Shown here: positions 63,440-64,000 of the stretch, in pieces
Layout: every line of letters starts with the position of its first letter
Position numbering within the stretch: the stretch's first letter is position 1
Assembly: GCF_017495225.1 (NCBI RefSeq)
Contig: NZ_JAFEIG010000014.1
Span: 62,001-126,000 of the forward strand
Direction: 5' to 3'
Length of the DNA: 64,000 nucleotides
DNA from: Daejeonella sp.
GTDB taxonomy: Bacteria; Bacteroidota; Bacteroidia; Sphingobacteriales; Sphingobacteriaceae
Notes under the pieces: model-generated
The model's database searches: none
The model's input: the letters and a program-made list of their open reading frames with translations, nothing else
Told to the model about the DNA's origin: nothing
Made by a program: the position numbers and the translations under genes

Positions 63440-64000
63440 TTAGCTTAATTGCCAATTTATTGGTGTTATCCCAGCTTTTTTTAAGATTTCGTTGGTCTTG
63501 ATGAAATGTTTGCATCCCAAAAATCCTTGATATACAGAAAGGGGAGAAGGATGTGGCGCAGTTAATATTACATGTTTTTTTGAATCAATTAGATGTGCTT
63601 TTGCTTGTGCATATTTTCCCCAAAGTAAAAAGATGATCCCTGTCCGTTTTTCTGATAAAACTTGAATCACTCTATCAGTAAATTGTTCCCAGCCTTGATT
63701 TTGATGCGATCCTGCTAAAGATTCTTCAACGGTAAGCGTTGCATTTAATAATAAGACACCTTGGTCTGCCCATGAGCTCAAATCTCCATGTGTGGGATAT
63801 CTAAATTCTGGATATTCTGATTGAAGCTCCTTAAAAATATTTTTTAGTGAGGGCGGTATTGCAACTTCTTTATTGACTGAAAATGCTAATCCATTTGCTT
63901 GATTTAATCCATGATATGGATCTTGTCCAAGTATTACTACCTTTACTTTTTCAAATGGAGTGTGTTTAAAAGCATTGAATATCAGTTGTTTAGGAGGTGA
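63440..64000 (-). CDS. ung: Uracil-DNA glycosylase, truncated by the window end
   Basis: The C-terminal 187 residues of a family 1 uracil-DNA glycosylase; the 5' end lies beyond base 64000. The first visible residues are [14 protein letters not shown], followed by the catalytic motif LGQDPYHG, the [17 protein letters not shown] region and the DNA-binding HPSPLS loop. It is not a pseudogene; only the window stops it. It is convergent with the Lrp-family gene. Confidence 0.94.
   Translation of the reverse strand, partial: SPPKQLIFNAFKHTPFEKVKVVILGQDPYHGLNQANGLAFSVNKEVAIPPSLKNIFKELQSEYPEFRYPTHGDLSSWADQGVLLLNATLTVEESLAGSHQNQGWEQFTDRVIQVLSEKRTGIIFLLWGKYAQAKAHLIDSKKHVILTAPHPSPLSVYQGFLGCKHFIKTNEILKKAGITPINWQLS

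Overview
The window comes from an AT-rich member of the Bacteroidota, most likely a Sphingobacteriia/Pedobacter-like bacterium. Evidence: T9SS-type PorP/SprF proteins and a surface adhesin with a gliding-motility-type C-terminus; the Bacteroidota form of the cbb3 oxidase locus (ccoN and ccoO fused, TauE/SafE protein beside ccoGH); promoters matching TTTG-N(17-23)-TAnnTTTG; few Shine-Dalgarno sequences. I saw no tRNA, rRNA, IS element, prophage or CRISPR array. The species cannot be fixed from the sequence alone.

Region 1 (1-18.4 kb) is a low-oxygen respiration block: a divergent 2-hydroxyacid dehydrogenase, hemN, and the cbb3 genes ccoI-ccoS-ccoNO-ccoQ-ccoP and ccoG-ccoH-safE on the minus strand. 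Three plus-strand genes (a degenerate stand-alone PEP-synthase ATP-binding domain, a LOG nucleosidase, an L,D-transpeptidase) split the cco genes into two halves. A second P-type ATPase and a UspA protein follow. Crp/Fnr-type TGA-N6-TCA half-site pairs lie upstream of ccoG, ccoN, ccoI, the ATPase/uspA pair, ygiD and fucP.

Region 2 (18.4-28.4 kb) holds membrane proteins (DUF1275, MgtC/DUF4010), ygiD, and a complete seven-gene non-phosphorylating L-fucose pathway: permease, mutarotase, SDR dehydrogenase, lactonase, UxaA-type dehydratase, second SDR, and FAH-type hydrolase. The expected products are pyruvate and lactate.

Region 3 (28.4-36.5 kb) holds envelope enzymes (ApbE, class-A beta-lactamase-like protein, M14 carboxypeptidase, Amidase_3), a class IV aminotransferase, and kdgK/yhcH divergent from eda, i.e. 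the lower Entner-Doudoroff/uronate route.

Region 4 (36.5-49.4 kb) is mostly housekeeping: PorP/SprF protein, rpoN, mscL, rpmH-rnpA-yidD, tsaB, two uncharacterised envelope proteins, DUF423, priA, pcm and smpB. A patch of degenerate tandem repeats separates pcm from smpB.

Region 5 (49.9-60.2 kb) is a surface module: a 2204-residue repeat adhesin with a type B T9SS sorting domain, its PorP/SprF partner, and an OmpA-type protein with a SPOR-like end. Region 6 (60.2-64 kb) is an mntR-mntH operon in which MntH carries a fused UspA domain and the mntR promoter sits inside two palindromes, followed by an Lrp regulator and a truncated ung.
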